A stretch of 64,000 bases of DNA from Psococerastis gibbosa (GCA_963971405.1 OZ020484.1:18414001-18478000), one strand, 5' to 3'; numbered from the stretch's first letter, positions 1-10,693 are shown. Translations and numbers: made by a program. The notes: generated from the sequence alone by a model not told the origin.

Positions 1-482
1 CATTTTCACATTCCGGTGGGGGGGGGGAGAGGGGTAGGGCAGCCCATACTGTATATACCCATGTATACCGCCCATATATTATACCGTCTGGTCTTAATTA
101 AAATTAATGGACCTAGGATTCTAATTTTTTTGTGTGGCAATGTCATCAGTTAATAGAATGATGTTCGAAGCGCAAGTCCAGAAAATATCTTAAGAATTAC
201 CGTTGTGTACGCTACTACCTAGTACGTAGTCATATTTTTGCATGGAAAGAAAAACAACCATAAGTACCTATATAGACTAATGTAATTTGCCTAGCTTTTA
301 CCTATATTTTATTTGAGCTACTCCGATTTACAGAGGGGATACAGCCCACAATGGTGTGCAATTGAAATGTCGTTCTGCTCCCTTTAGTGAATTACTATTA
401 ATAGGACAAAAATAGTTTAGATGAGAGCAAGGGTAACTCTCTAAAAAATGTTTCTGCTGTATTTAAGCATAATGAATAAAAC
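1..482. other. AT-rich DNA, no gene seen
   Basis: No convincing coding frame or known repeat was recognised. A run of ten G at 18-27 resembles the subterminal G tracts of the MITEs found elsewhere in the window, so an old element end may lie at the left edge, but no terminal repeat can be matched. Confidence 0.5.
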
Positions 483-617
483 CAAGGCCGTGCCCAGTGG
501 GGTGGTCCTAGAGGTCCGAACCCCCTCCGAAATAAAAGGGCTTTACACTGGATAGAACGGACTTTCATTAATAAAATACGAAAAAAAATAAAAAAATTGG
601 ACCCCCTCCCAAACTTG
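483..617. mobile_element. hAT-type MITE, 3' terminal repeat mostly deleted
   Basis: The left end reads CAAGGCCGTGCCCAG, the terminus shared with copies at 7826, 50274 and 58995. It is flanked by a perfect 8-bp direct repeat AATAAAAC at 475-482 and 618-625, the duplication length typical of hAT elements. The right end keeps only TTG; aligned with the 58995 copy, a block containing most of the right terminal repeat is missing between CCCAAAC and TTG. It is non-autonomous with no coding capacity. The interior resembles the 58995 copy, including ACTGGATAGAA and CATTAATAAAATACG. Confidence 0.8.
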
Positions 618-1139
618 AATAAAACCCTTCTTCTCGGACTACACATGAAAAAAAAATATCAATCTATATTCTGAAACCTGGAAATCCGTATCTCTTGCAT
701 ACCGTGACCTCGGATCATATTTTAGTTTTCTATCAAGCCATTCAAGCTTAGCCTTGTGGAATAGACCGTAATTGAATACCGGGCAGCTGTGCAAAGTCAG
801 TGGCCCCCATCTCTCTTGATTAATAAGAGCTGATCTGCTCTAGGGAGGTCCACGTCAAATTTTGAATTTACCATAAATCAAGCCAATATTAATCGCCCAC
901 ACATCTTTCTTCACCTTCACCAGTAAACGTCCCGTCGCTTTTCTCTCTCCTCTCGTTCTTATCGCTCTCTGGTCCGCTGGAATTTGGATACTACTCTTGA
1001 ACCATGCAAGTTTACCCTAATGTTAGCACATCTAATTTCATTGCTTTTTCTGCCACAACTTTTGTGTGTACTGGTACTTACAGAACAATGTCGAAATACT
1101 GCTATTGTTTGAAAATCAATTGAAAAGGTCCAGACAATA
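618..1139. other. AT-rich DNA, no gene seen
   Basis: No feature is recognised between the hAT-type MITE and the TA-flanked element. The short open frames have no recognisable composition or motif. Confidence 0.5.
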
Positions 1140-1653
1140 GGGGTCTTCACAGTGTTCGTGTTATCGAGTTATACCTAGTTAAGTGTGTTATATCAAGTTA
1201 AGTTAACACACCGATAACCCGATGACCAAGCTAACCAGCATGCTATCCTAAACGCACTTTCAAGTTGGTTAACGTGCCATTTAGCTTGCGCTGCGATCGA
1301 TAGCTCACGTTTGACCGCCGCCATCTTGGTTTTTGTTGATTGATTTGAAACACGCGTTTAAAATTTAGTAGTATTTAAATTTATTTGTATAATCTATTAT
1401 CAAAAGTCATTACCGTAAATACTTGAAATTATAATAACCAAAATGAATAAAAAATATAAACAAATGTGGCACTAGAAGAGAGTTCTGCCACTTTCTTTAA
1501 AACCGTGCCACGAAAGTCTGACTACTACCACGTTGTTTACCCTGTTAAATTTTTTCGATATAGCATGATAAATCACTCTCGAGGTCCACTCACGACTGTG
1601 TGTTAACATGGATAGCACATCTAACTCGATAACGCCAACACTGTGAAGACCCC
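1140..1653. mobile_element. TA-flanked inverted-repeat element, 514 bp
   Basis: The left end GGGGTCTTCACAGTGTT and the right end AACACTGTGAAGACCCC are exact inverted copies of 17 bp. Similarity continues for about 32 bp through GTTATCGAGTTA with two mismatches. TA dinucleotides at 1138-1139 and 1654-1655 are consistent with Tc1/mariner-style target duplication. No transposase frame lies inside, so this is a MITE-like non-autonomous element. No second copy was found in the window. Confidence 0.7.
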
Positions 1654-1952
1654 TAATATAGTCTACCTTTTTTCCATGTATTCTATTGTAGCATTGTCAA
1701 AATTACTGATACTGATGTTCCTGCTGGCTTCTAGGATAAAGAGCTGCATGAGTAACAGCATAGTGCTCAAAATTACAAAACAGAACATTATACAGGTAAT
1801 CACAGCGAAACTTATTTTAACAACTTCTTTCTCTTTTCAGGTTGTTTAAAATTGCTGGACTGTGAGATTTGAGTTGTCGCCACTCCCTGTACCAATTGTC
1901 TGTCATCTACCACGGTCAATACTTGAGCAACCGGATGGATAGAGGGAAGAAT

Positions 1953-2097
1953 CAGGGGGTAGCTACCCCCCCCCCCCCAAATTTAGTAAGTCTTTTGCAA
2001 GTTAATTTAATACGCTGTACAGTAATGTTAATCTATACTCCATACGTTTATTCAATTTGACCCCCCCCCCCCCCCAAATGAGCTGGATCCGTCGCTG
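1953..2097. mobile_element. fragment of poly-C MITE with GGATCCGTC terminus
   Basis: Two C tracts (1966-1978 and 2061-2075) bracket a short AT-rich segment. The right edge reads GAGCTGGATCCGTCGCTG, a diverged form of the terminus CCAAGGATCCGTCCCTG near 39000 and of the inverted CAGGGACGGATCC at 62674. The left terminus is not recognisable, so this is probably a decayed hAT-like MITE. Confidence 0.45.
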
Positions 2098-2603
2098 TAC
2101 TTGAGTCATTGTATACATAACAAAGATGAATCGACCGCCCTATCTTCATACCCAATGATGGATGTTTCTTCTAATTTGGGGATAAAATCTAGCAGTTTTT
2201 ATATTTAATTTTTTATATATTCATTTTCATATTTCAGGCCAACTTTCAGCAGTAATTGCTGTAAGTCTAAATGCAGTATAACCGAAATTAGAGGATATAA
2301 CGAGGAGGTTACCTGTTCAACCACAGTTAATTTAATGTCAGCGTTATATGTACGATATTGTCTATATTATAATACTGCAAAATAATAAATGCAGTATCTT
2401 CCTTTACAGCCTTTTCCCACGTAATTTAGAGTCAAACCCTAGTCAATGCGAGTTCCCCTTCTCACGGCTTTCATTGGCACTGGGTCATTTACGATACCAC
2501 TGAAATTCCAAATCTCAATACACAGGGGTGCAGGTTGTCACATGTCCGCTGCTCGGTTCACTGGAAAATTCAAAAGCGGTCTTTGTTCCTCATTTACAGC
2601 CCC

Positions 2604-2969
2604 TTCACACCACGTATCGGGATCAGCTGATAATGGCAGAACCCTGTGTGAATGTTAGCGTCGTGTGAAAAGGCATTTTTTTAATAATAAGTCACCAGAT
2701 CATCTCATCTAATTACTGAAATGGCGGAAAGAGTGAAACGGAACCTCTCGCACGACAGCTTTTAGCAAGGCGTCCTTGTCATTATTTTCACACGACGTAT
2801 CGGGATCAGCTGATAATGGCAGAACCCTGTGTGAATGTTAGCGTCGTGTGAAAAGGCATTTTTTTAATAATAAGTCACCAGATCATCTCATCTAATTACT
2901 GAAATGGCAGAAAGAGTGAAACGGAACCTCCCGCATGACAGCTCCGTGCAAGGCAATAGTCCTTGTCAT
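2604..2969. repeat. tandem duplication, 183-bp period, with short inverted-repeat core
   Basis: The block starting TTCACACCACGTATCGGGAT at 2604 recurs at 2787 as TTCACACGACGTATCGGGAT. Near identity runs for about 180 bp up to TCCTTGTCATTATTTTCA. Each unit begins with a 66-bp segment bounded by TTCACACNACG and CGTCGTGTGAA, 11-bp inverted repeats (2604-2669 and 2787-2852), which look like the ends of a very small MITE. The second copy differs by a few substitutions and a small indel near GCAAGGC. Confidence 0.85.
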
Positions 2970-5900
2970 TATTTTCAACTCGGAGCGCCCGATTCGTGTT
3001 AGACACAGATTTCCATCAGCTGGCCCATTGTTGCTTGGCCTGGGCCTGTTCGGCAGACTACAGACAAGGTACTGCCTAATCGCAGGCTTTATGTCCCGGA
3101 ATAAACAACGCGGCGCAAAGGGCCTTGGTCGCGGTTGGAACACTATAAGAACTCATTTGACATGCCCAAACTTGCAAAACACGTGTTTCAACTTGTCTAG
3201 CTTTTTCCTGTGGTATGGTGAACCGTGATTCTTTTTTTATCCGTTAATGCGGTCTATTCACTTTTATTTGCAGCTTGCCTGTACGACATCGCCTCTATTC
3301 CAATATGGTCTTTTATACTGATTTGCTGAAAATTATAAATAATACAATAACTTCGTTGGTAAGCCCTAGCAAGCATTAAATGTAAAATATAACCGATAAA
3401 AAGAGCCAGCTGCCATAGAATTTTGATTGCTGGATACTATTCATCGCTCAGCTTGCCCGGAGACCGGGGGGTGTTTTTTATCGGTTTTAATTTACACAAT
3501 CCGTACTGGTAGTGGTTTTTCCATATGAAGTTATTCAACATTATTTATAAATAATGCAATATATTGCACCAGTGAATGAAGTAGGGTTCGTTAGCTAAAT
3601 TTTAAGCTTCTCAGTGTGTGTTTTGTAAAGTTTTGGGTTCCGTGAATTGGCAGGTCCACTCGTGAGTACTCAGACCGGCCGGCATCAATATTTGATGGTG
3701 GGCGTGACAGTAAATGAAGGATGAGGTCACGCCATCCGTGAATGAAGGCATCCACACCCGACTGCTCTGCTTTTGTCTTGGGCGCCTGCCTTTTATATAC
3801 TTTCGTAGAGCCAAATTCGCCTTATGTAGCCTATTTTAAATTTATTAAATTGACTTTGGTTGAAGAGGCAACCTTCTTCGTTAACCGAAATTAGAGAATC
3901 GAGAAAAATCTGGACTTGGCGGGATTTGAACCCAATATAATATCATAATCGTTTTCCATTTAGAAATGACGTTTTAGTAGTAATGAGCTAAATCCGTCTG
4001 TCAGTGACAACCAAATCCTTAATAATGCACCTCTATATTAGCTCAGTCACTGAATATTCGTCTACAATCCGGGCGAACCTGCTTCGAGTCCAGGTCGGGT
4101 AAAGACAAATTTTGATCGAAATGGCGAGTTGTAAAGCTTCAAGCTTCGTTATTTTGAGTGTACTTTATATTGTATATTACAAACAAGTTACATAGATTCC
4201 CCCTCAAAATTGTGAAAATGGGGTGGTAAAAACATAAGAGTGAGTGCACCGGATGCAAACTGCCAGTATTTTAAATTCTGTCTGCTTTGATCACTCAGAA
4301 GAGTCGACCAGAGTGGTATTTGTTTCACTTTTTGACTTGCATTATTAGTTGCATTCGTTGATTGTTCTATGTGGAGTGCACTGCACTTCTCGTGAAAAGA
4401 AACTTATTCATGGCCCTCGTTGTCGAGCGGGCTCACTCGAGCCCTTCTGAGAGTTGGAGGGCGACTGCGATTTCTGTGAAGTGCGAATGGGGCTAATATT
4501 AGTAATATTGTACATTCTCGCCGAAACAATGTCCAGCACTTAGCCTTGGGGGCAAGGTATGTTCCCCATAATGTTTCAGTTTACATTTCATACGCATTAG
4601 TCAATAACGTGCACTATGCCCAATTCCCGATTCGATATACTTTCCTGAAAACTGCCGGGGTCCCGTAACTTTTTCCGAGGTCTTTCCGGATTATATTGTT
4701 ATGTTTTGTGCTATAGAGGTATTTGTATCTAATTGACCGGTAAGTGTTATATAGGGAAGTTGAAATGAATGAATGAATTCCCGAACATACGAGTAGAACC
4801 ATTTTTCAAACCCCAGGCGAACCTACGCGAAGCATTGCTTTACAAGGTGACTTCATACCCTATACCGGCTATACCCTACCTACCGCTTAGCCGGTATTGT
4901 TGGCTTATTGCTTTGCTCGAGGATCGTGAGGACGTGAGAGTATACTGGCGGAATTATGAATACTTAAAAAAATAAAAAGTCAATGTAGAAATTGTGACAT
5001 TCTACATTGGAATTGCACTTGACTAGTGGTCTGACCTCGTCAACTGAACAGGGTCAGACAGAATCGCTTTTGCCCTTAAACACAGTGGAGCGTGCTTCTC
5101 CTCCATTTCCTGGCGCGCAGCCTTGTGCTCTTTCAATTTTGCTGAATCCACTGATTCGACTTGTCCAAAATTACAAATGTCAGAACTCAGATCTGTGGGT
5201 AACTGAGCATGGTCGACAGTTGTCCCTATAACAATCTGCGTGGTGAATTGAATAGTTAAGTTGGGCTTGACTTTATACTTGTATCGTAACTTACCCTCAT
5301 GGTAATTGAAGGGTCTGGCGGAAGGGTAGAAGTAGGCGTTAGTATATCCGTAGAAAAAATAAATCTGATTGGGGTATAGCAGCTTCTTCCATGAGGAAAT
5401 CTCTTTTTTAATGCGGCTTAACGCTTTCTTCCATCCTACTTTGAAATAGTGCTCAGTAGTAGGCTATCTAAGTTTATGTTGAAATTTCATTCAAATTCAT
5501 AATTATGATTTCGTTCCGCTTTGTGCCTAAAAAAGCAATACTACAACAGCGATAGGAAACATGCAGAAATGCTATTATTTTCGGGTTGGGTAATTTATTT
5601 ACATAGAGTATGTGCATCTATAGAATTGTAATTTGTTCCGGTAGGCAGTGAACGCAAATGTATCAAAGGCGAGTAAGGTGTGTTGGGTTCCTCCCTTTTA
5701 CTGTACTGAACATGCGGGCTGAACCGTGCCAGCTGTGTGCACTGTCAATTAGCCATCGTCAGAAGAGCTCAATAGTCCCTAATGACAATCATTAAGAGGC
5801 CCGGAGCCTTATATAGCCCCTCGGCTCTTATTGCAGCGTTTTTAAGTCTTTTGTAACATTTGGCTCCGTTTCAAAGACTCCTTCAATTCCAATTGTTATA

Positions 5901-7825
5901 GGTCTGCCGTGTGCTGAGAATTGGAACAGTGGAAAATACCCCCTGATGATTCCACGCTGCAGTACTCACATTGTTGCTATGCCTATGGGAGCGATTGCGC
6001 CAGCTTATGCAGGCCTTTTCATACAGAATTTTTCCGGGTTCGGGGTGGGAAATCACCATAAATTTTGGCTTTTATTCAAGTTTCCCCCAAAGGTGAGAAC
6101 TACGGAAAATCCGACGAGGCGGAGAGTTGTCCTGAGGTAAATAAAATTGATGAACACATTATAGTCTCTTCCCTAAAGGGAACTGGCCGTAGATATTGGT
6201 CATATATTTGAGTATATATATATAATTTTTTATACTTAATTCATAAAGGTTTGGTTGATCCAACAATCAGTAGAGGACTCATTCATATTCAAATTCTCCC
6301 CGAACCCCAAGTTTAGAGTCTTTCCAAAAAGTCTTGGAGTGTAAAAATATGTAAAACGCCAATTTTAGGTCTCTTTTTTCAACACATTATTGTTTTTAAA
6401 AGAAGTGATTTCTGAGTTGCAGACATTTTAAATTTGAAAATTGTTGATGGTTGTGTTCGCGTAAATTTGGATAGCACATCTGCTCTCAGCTTAACAAGAA
6501 GCGAGATTGTTAATAGCAGAACCAAATATACTACAATATATTCGTATCCATATAAAATATCATTTCTTGTCAGCGTTGTAAAAAATAATATTGTGGAATT
6601 TTCGCATGTTCACTCAGATGAAATGATTGCTGACTTCCTTACTATATCACTTTATTCCTCAAAGCATGATTATTGCACCAAGAAATTTTTAAATATTATA
6701 GAGGTGTTTTTTTCAATTTGGGGGGGGGGGATTGATTTTTTATTACTTGTTTTTGGTCGAAGTACAGTAAGGTAAGCTCATCCTAAATTTTATTCTTATT
6801 TATTCTTATTATTGACAGTGGAATACATAGGCTATAATTTTACTACATTTCATACGGGTGCATTATCGACGGAACCTCCCCCCCCCCCCTCCGGAATTCC
6901 TGGGAGCGGTCTTGCATTGTACCCTGCTCCAAACAGTTTTTCCATTGCGCTCCGTATTATCAGGCGTGTGGTCGAAGTCGCCGTTATAGTTACGTATCTA
7001 GGGATGTAGGCCTACTATTATTATTTCGTCGGGGGGCTGAGAATTCCTGGGATTTTCTTCGACATGACAGGATATGTTCACAATTGCCCCAATCACCGTT
7101 ACCCATACACCTTTCACAACATAGTTTTTTGGACATTGTGCACTATCGTGCGGTACTTTGAAAAAGGGGTGGATGCTGTCATCTACAACTCCAACTCTTT
7201 GGTGCACGTATAGTTCGTTAATAATGCAAAACGTGCATCATGGTTTAAAGCAGATTTGTGAAATGCAAAACATGGTAAAGCACTTACTAACAGCATAAAA
7301 TACTAATGCCAATGACATGACTTCATTTAAATCGTTAAAATCGCTCTCGAAAGTTTAAAATCAGAATTTGCATGAGTTGCTCAGATTGTTCAAGACCCGC
7401 GGGCGAAGATGAGGGTGAATCATGTCCGTGAAGAGGGGAGGAAGGAGAGAGACGGGGGGGGGGGGGGGGTTGTAATTGAGTACAGGCTCTGCCGCTCTGT
7501 TCCGGACACTCTCATTCTCCGAATGTAAATCATAAAGAATCACAAACAGGGGTTACTGCGCCTTTGTGTACTTGGACCGGCCTCTCGGCTATTTTGATGA
7601 ACAATCATTTATTCCCACGATAAAATTTCAAATCCCCCAACGAATGTTTTTTATGGCATTACACAATGTCGCATCATTTTGTTATCTCCGTAAATTCGTC
7701 ATTGACAAAACAAGTCTCTTTAATCATCATTCGCCTAATATAGCGTTTCTGTGATAAAATCTGTGAGTGTTTCCATTTTTTGGTGTGTGGAAGTCTCCTG
7801 TCTCTATGATTTGTAATGTTATACG
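2970..7825. other. 4.9 kb with no gene recognised
   Basis: The longest open frames are about 60-115 codons and show no motif. A frame at 2935-3228 is relatively GC-rich but unrecognised. An RNA polymerase III B-box-like GGTTCAAATCCCG lies on the minus strand near 3925-3945 and may mark a SINE relic. Homopolymer G or C tracts sit near 6720, 6880 and 7455. No matched terminal repeats were seen around them. Confidence 0.5.
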
Positions 7826-7972
7826 CAGGGTCGTGCCCAGGGGGGTGGTCCATGGGGTCCACCCCCCCCCCCCCCGAAATAAATTTTTGTATGTAAACTT
7901 CTATGGTTTGAAGAATTTATCCAAAAAATTGTTGGACCCCCCCCCGAAATCAAAACCTGGGCACGGCCTTGG
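7826..7972. mobile_element. hAT-type MITE with poly-C and GGGG subterminal tracts
   Basis: The left end CAGGGTCGTGCCCAGG and the right end CCTGGGCACGGCCTTG are inverted copies, related to the 483, 50274 and 58995 elements. The flanks GTTATACG (left) and CTTATACG (right) look like an 8-bp duplication with one difference. The interior is two C tracts separated by an AT-rich core. No coding frame belongs to it. Confidence 0.75.
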
Positions 7973-8286
7973 CTTATACGTACTGCTATTGGTCTGCCTC
8001 TATAAATTGAATTTTTGGCGCTAATACAGTAAAATGAACTTTGAAAGTACATACATATTGTATGCATGTACTAGTAACTGAAAAATGTATTTCATTTTAA
8101 TGAACAAACAAATAATTCGTATTTTTCAATAAAACTGCTTATAATAACTAGAGTTAGTAAAACTCAAATAAGCGTTAAGAAATTAACTTTGTCCGAGAAA
8201 CCCACTAGTGTTAGTCAGCTGAACGCTTCCGGCAAGAACTGTCATCTACAGAGGGAAACCCACTAGCACATGTACACCTTATCTTA

Positions 8287-9345
8287 CCTTATTGCTTTCC
8301 AATTTATACGTAGTATAAAGAAAGCTTTGTGACGGTCGAAATTTTCGATTCCGAGATTTCAACGGATTTACACGTTTTGAGGAACCCAAAAAGTGGTTTT
8401 TACGAAATGTCTGTCTGTCTGTCTGTCGCTCTGTCTGTCTGTGCGTCGATTTCCGGGCAAACTGCTTGGTCAATTTTTTTGATGATATTTGGCATGTAGG
8501 TTTACAAAAATCATACCTCGGAACAATTTTTTTTTATTTGGGGCTAACTCAATTTGGGGGGAGGGTTTATTCTCAAAAAACTCCAAAAAACGTCTAAAAA
8601 TATTATTTCCAAAAAACGGCTCCAACTATTTCTTTTAAATTCACATATATTGTAGTTGTTATTAATGTTTATAAAATGCGAGGGGTCACTTGCCCCTTGA
8701 TAGTTTTCTTCTGGGGGTAAAAAAATAAAAATAACTAAATTTTAATGAAAAATGACTAAAAAATATTTTTTCTGCGAAACCTTCCTATGATTTCTACTTT
8801 CAGGTATGTTTTAGGTGTTAAAAAAAATATCTCCTCGCTGATCTATACTGGCTTGCGCGACACCAAATGGCAGAGATGCCAAGAGTGGGCATTGGATAAT
8901 AAAAAAAAGGTGTTAAAATGAGTAACCAAACCGGACAGGTCGCTTTCCCAGAAAAGTTTTTTTTTTTTTTATTAATTTAAGGGCGCGAGGCCACGCTTGT
9001 GGCATATGCGCCAAGACTCTAAGTTGTCTTAGTAGTTATATCGCTTTTAGAAGCTCTGTGTGGTGGAGAAAGGCTGAAAGTGAGACGACATTACTAACGT
9101 CGTCTCCCAGGATTAGAGAGAGAGTTGATTGTATATTGTACATTGCACGGGCTGTTTGAAATTCCCAGAAAAGTATTTCGCTTTGTACAAAAAAATGTTT
9201 TTTTGAAAAAATGATAGAAAATTCACGCTCAAATGCATTGCGTTCCCTGCCAGTATTGCTGTGTGGTAATGTGTTGGTCTGACCTATCTAGAATTTTCTA
9301 GTGACGTCAGGCGGGCAACCCCCCCCCCCCCCCCACATTATACAA
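8287..9345 (-). repeat. family C dispersed repeat, copy 1, interrupted
   Basis: Read on the minus strand, this copy matches 29460-30198. Shared marks are the run of CAGA/GACA units, AAACCACTTTTTTGGGTTCC, CGTGTAAATCCGTTGAAATC and the terminus TATAAATTGGAAAGCAATAA. At the far end it shares GACGTCAGG and a C tract with the G tract near 29460. Translations of the copies look alike, but no stable reading frame is kept, so I do not call it coding. The class is unknown. A 205-bp retro-insertion interrupts it at 8957-9161. Confidence 0.75.
8957..9161 (-). mobile_element. 205-bp retroposed insertion with poly(A) and 12-bp target duplication
   Basis: The direct repeat TTCCCAGAAAAG at 8945-8956 and 9162-9173 flanks a segment that starts on the plus strand with 14 T, that is, a 3' poly(A) tail on the minus strand. 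The uninterrupted copy near 29625-29650 gives the empty site (TTTCCCAAAAAAATATTTGG in reverse complement). This is the signature of target-primed reverse transcription. The body has no obvious polymerase III boxes, so a 5'-truncated LINE tail is more likely than a SINE. Confidence 0.8.
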
Positions 9346-9460
9346 ACACTAGTGGGTTTCTTTGACCAAGTTAAATTCATAACTATTATTTGGGTTTCTC
9401 TAATTTATTAGAACAAGTTTTAATAAAATAATAATTTTTTGTTTGTTCGTGCACTAGTTA

Positions 9461-9503
9461 GAGGTTAATCGGATACATTCATTAACTTGTTTGTATGCGA
9501 TTA
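9461..9503 (-). repeat. repeat R1 fragment
   Basis: The reverse complement of this stretch contains TCGCATACAAAC and GAATGTATCCGATTAACCTC, the start of repeat R1 found at 17921, 22316, 62328 and 62568. Only this leading part is present. Confidence 0.7.
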
Positions 9504-9924
9504 ACCTTTAAAATAAATAAAAAATAAAAAAGTAGGTTAATTGTAAAATTCTTTCTTTCTTTAGTAATGCATGTATACAGTAATAATATTTATATTGAAT
9601 TAGATATTGAAAAAAACCGTTTACTAGGAGGGTTTGGTTTAAGTGCCAACTTATGTTGTATTTGTGAAAAATTGTAATTTCTACACTAAACTAGCGTATT
9701 GGTTGTATCTGAAATGTGTTGAAGTATTGGAACTTAAACTACTGTATAGTTGTAGCCCGACAACGCAAGCCAGAGGACTGGTATAGGAACCACTTTCTTG
9801 ACCACTGCCTTTTTTTAAGAAGGATCTGGTCATCAAAGTGGTTGGTACAAGCATAGAAAAACTGATTAAGAATAGAGTATCCTTGTAAGAGTTTCCTTGG
9901 TGACTTCGTGGAACTTGGAGAACA

Positions 9925-10030
9925 TCATGAGTAGAGGAAGAAGAACGCAATGATCCACAGTAAAATACTTTAATAGTGACCGGTTTCGGATAAAATCCAT
10001 CATCAGACTAACAACACATGAAAAAACGCC
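9925..10030. repeat. left arm of perfect 106-bp inverted repeat
   Basis: Starts TCATGAGTAGAGGAAGAAG and ends CATGAAAAAACGCC. It is the exact reverse complement of 10588-10693. The minus strand carries a hammerhead-like motif at 9974-10010. Confidence 0.95.
9974..10010 (-). ncRNA. hammerhead-like self-cleaving ribozyme, left arm
   Basis: Reverse-complement copy of the motif at 10608-10644, with the same core (CTGATGA, GAAA, GGTC) and helices. It would be active only in an antisense transcript of the element. See the right-arm entry for the helix description. Confidence 0.6.
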
Positions 10031-10031
10031 T

Positions 10032-10577
10032 TGTCCTGCGTACGTTACCAACGTTACCAAGGAGAACAAGCAGTATGCCAAGATCCCGTTCATAGGAGAA
10101 GTCAGCATGAAAGTAGGAAGACTAATAACCCGAACCACTAACAAAGTTGTATCCTTTAGCTGCCCGCCCAACTTAGGAAAATTCCTCATCAACTGTAAGG
10201 ATAAGGTTAATAATAATAGGAAATCAGGGGTTTATAAAATTTCTTGTAATGAATGTAGTGCGAGTTACATTGGACAGAGTGGACGCAATTTTAAGTTTCG
10301 CTTACGTGAGCATAAAAATGCGATCGGTAAAAATGACTGTACCTCAGCTTTTGCGGACCACCTCTCAAGTAACTCGCACTCATGTAATTTTGAAGATTTT
10401 AAAATTCTACATTGTTGTAATAAAGGTAGACTATTAGACAGGTTAGAAAGCTTAGAGATTAGAAAGGCTATTAGGAATAACGAGGTTCTCACGAACGATA
10501 TAATGTTTCAAACTGTATCCCCACTACTCGATTTATGTACTCAACCCCCGCCTCCACCTCCCACTCCCTTCCCGTAG
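10032..10577 (+). CDS. Penelope-like GIY-YIG endonuclease domain, partial
   Basis: This is the C-terminal nuclease part of a Penelope-like polyprotein; it would nick target DNA to prime reverse transcription. The frame is open from 9954 through the left arm with no true start, and stops at 10577. The first in-frame Met is at 10107. Numbering from that Met: GVY 41-43 and YIG 54-56 are the two halves of the GIY-YIG signature, Arg60 lies in the QSGR stretch, and LREHK covers 66-70. Cys47, Cys50, His85 and His91 match the CCHH pattern seen in endonucleases of this family. A LESLEI segment near 113 could supply the catalytic Glu. The tail is proline-rich (about eight Pro). There are no internal stops. 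The reverse transcriptase is absent, so the element cannot move alone. Confidence 0.85.
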   Translation, partial: CPAYVTNVTKENKQYAKIPFIGEVSMKVGRLITRTTNKVVSFSCPPNLGKFLINCKDKVNNNRKSGVYKISCNECSASYIGQSGRNFKFRLREHKNAIGKNDCTSAFADHLSSNSHSCNFEDFKILHCCNKGRLLDRLESLEIRKAIRNNEVLTNDIMFQTVSPLLDLCTQPPPPPPTPFP

Positions 10578-10587
10578 TATATAAGCT

Positions 10588-10693
10588 GGCGTTTTTTCAT
10601 GTGTTGTTAGTCTGATGATGGATTTTATCCGAAACCGGTCACTATTAAAGTATTTTACTGTGGATCATTGCGTTCTTCTTCCTCTACTCATGA
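10588..10693. repeat. right arm of perfect 106-bp inverted repeat
   Basis: Exact reverse complement of 9925-10030. It begins GGCGTTTTTTCATGTGTTG, ten bases after the endonuclease stop codon. Transcripts crossing both arms could fold into a 106-bp hairpin with a loop of about 560 bases. Confidence 0.95.
10608..10644 (+). ncRNA. hammerhead-like self-cleaving ribozyme, right arm
   Basis: Core CTGATGA at 10612-10618. Stem II is GGAT/ATCC (10620-10623 and 10627-10630) with a TTT loop, then GAAA at 10631-10634. The palindromic CCGG gives a very short helix III, then TC with predicted cleavage after C10640. Stem I pairs TAGT (10608-10611) with ACTA (10641-10644). One extra T at 10619 lies between the core and stem II, a departure from the textbook consensus. 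Hammerheads with tiny helix III are known in Penelope-like elements and can act as dimers. Activity is inferred, not shown. Confidence 0.65.

Larger units (their letters stand above)
9880..10692 (+). mobile_element. 5'-truncated Penelope-like element with inverted terminal arms
   Basis: A 12-bp direct repeat AAGAATAGAGTA at 9868-9879 and 10693-10704 flanks the element and fits Penelope-type target duplication. Inside, 9925-10030 and 10588-10693 are inverted copies, identical over all 106 positions (the last base of the right arm overlaps the flanking repeat by one). The left side carries about 45 further bases. Between the arms lies only the C-terminal GIY-YIG endonuclease part of the polyprotein; the reverse transcriptase is missing. 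Penelope-like elements are known to have terminal repeats in direct or inverted arrangement and to be often 5' truncated. Each arm contains a hammerhead-like ribozyme. Confidence 0.85.

Noticed and set aside
1735-1840. A 61-bp segment bounded by TTCTAG and CAG|GTAATC, followed by a strong acceptor at 1840, looked like an exon-intron-exon unit.
   Set aside because: The implied intron is only 45 bp and the next codons are GTT GTT TAA, so a coding arrangement is unlikely.
3900-3945. B-box-like GGTTCAAATCCCG on the minus strand suggested a tRNA gene.
   Set aside because: No acceptor stem or A box at the right spacing; at most a SINE relic.
8279-8473. Frame giving the same peptide in family C copies 1 and 3.
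   Set aside because: Conservation follows the DNA repeat; the reading frame is not kept upstream and includes a simple repeat, so it is not evidence of coding.
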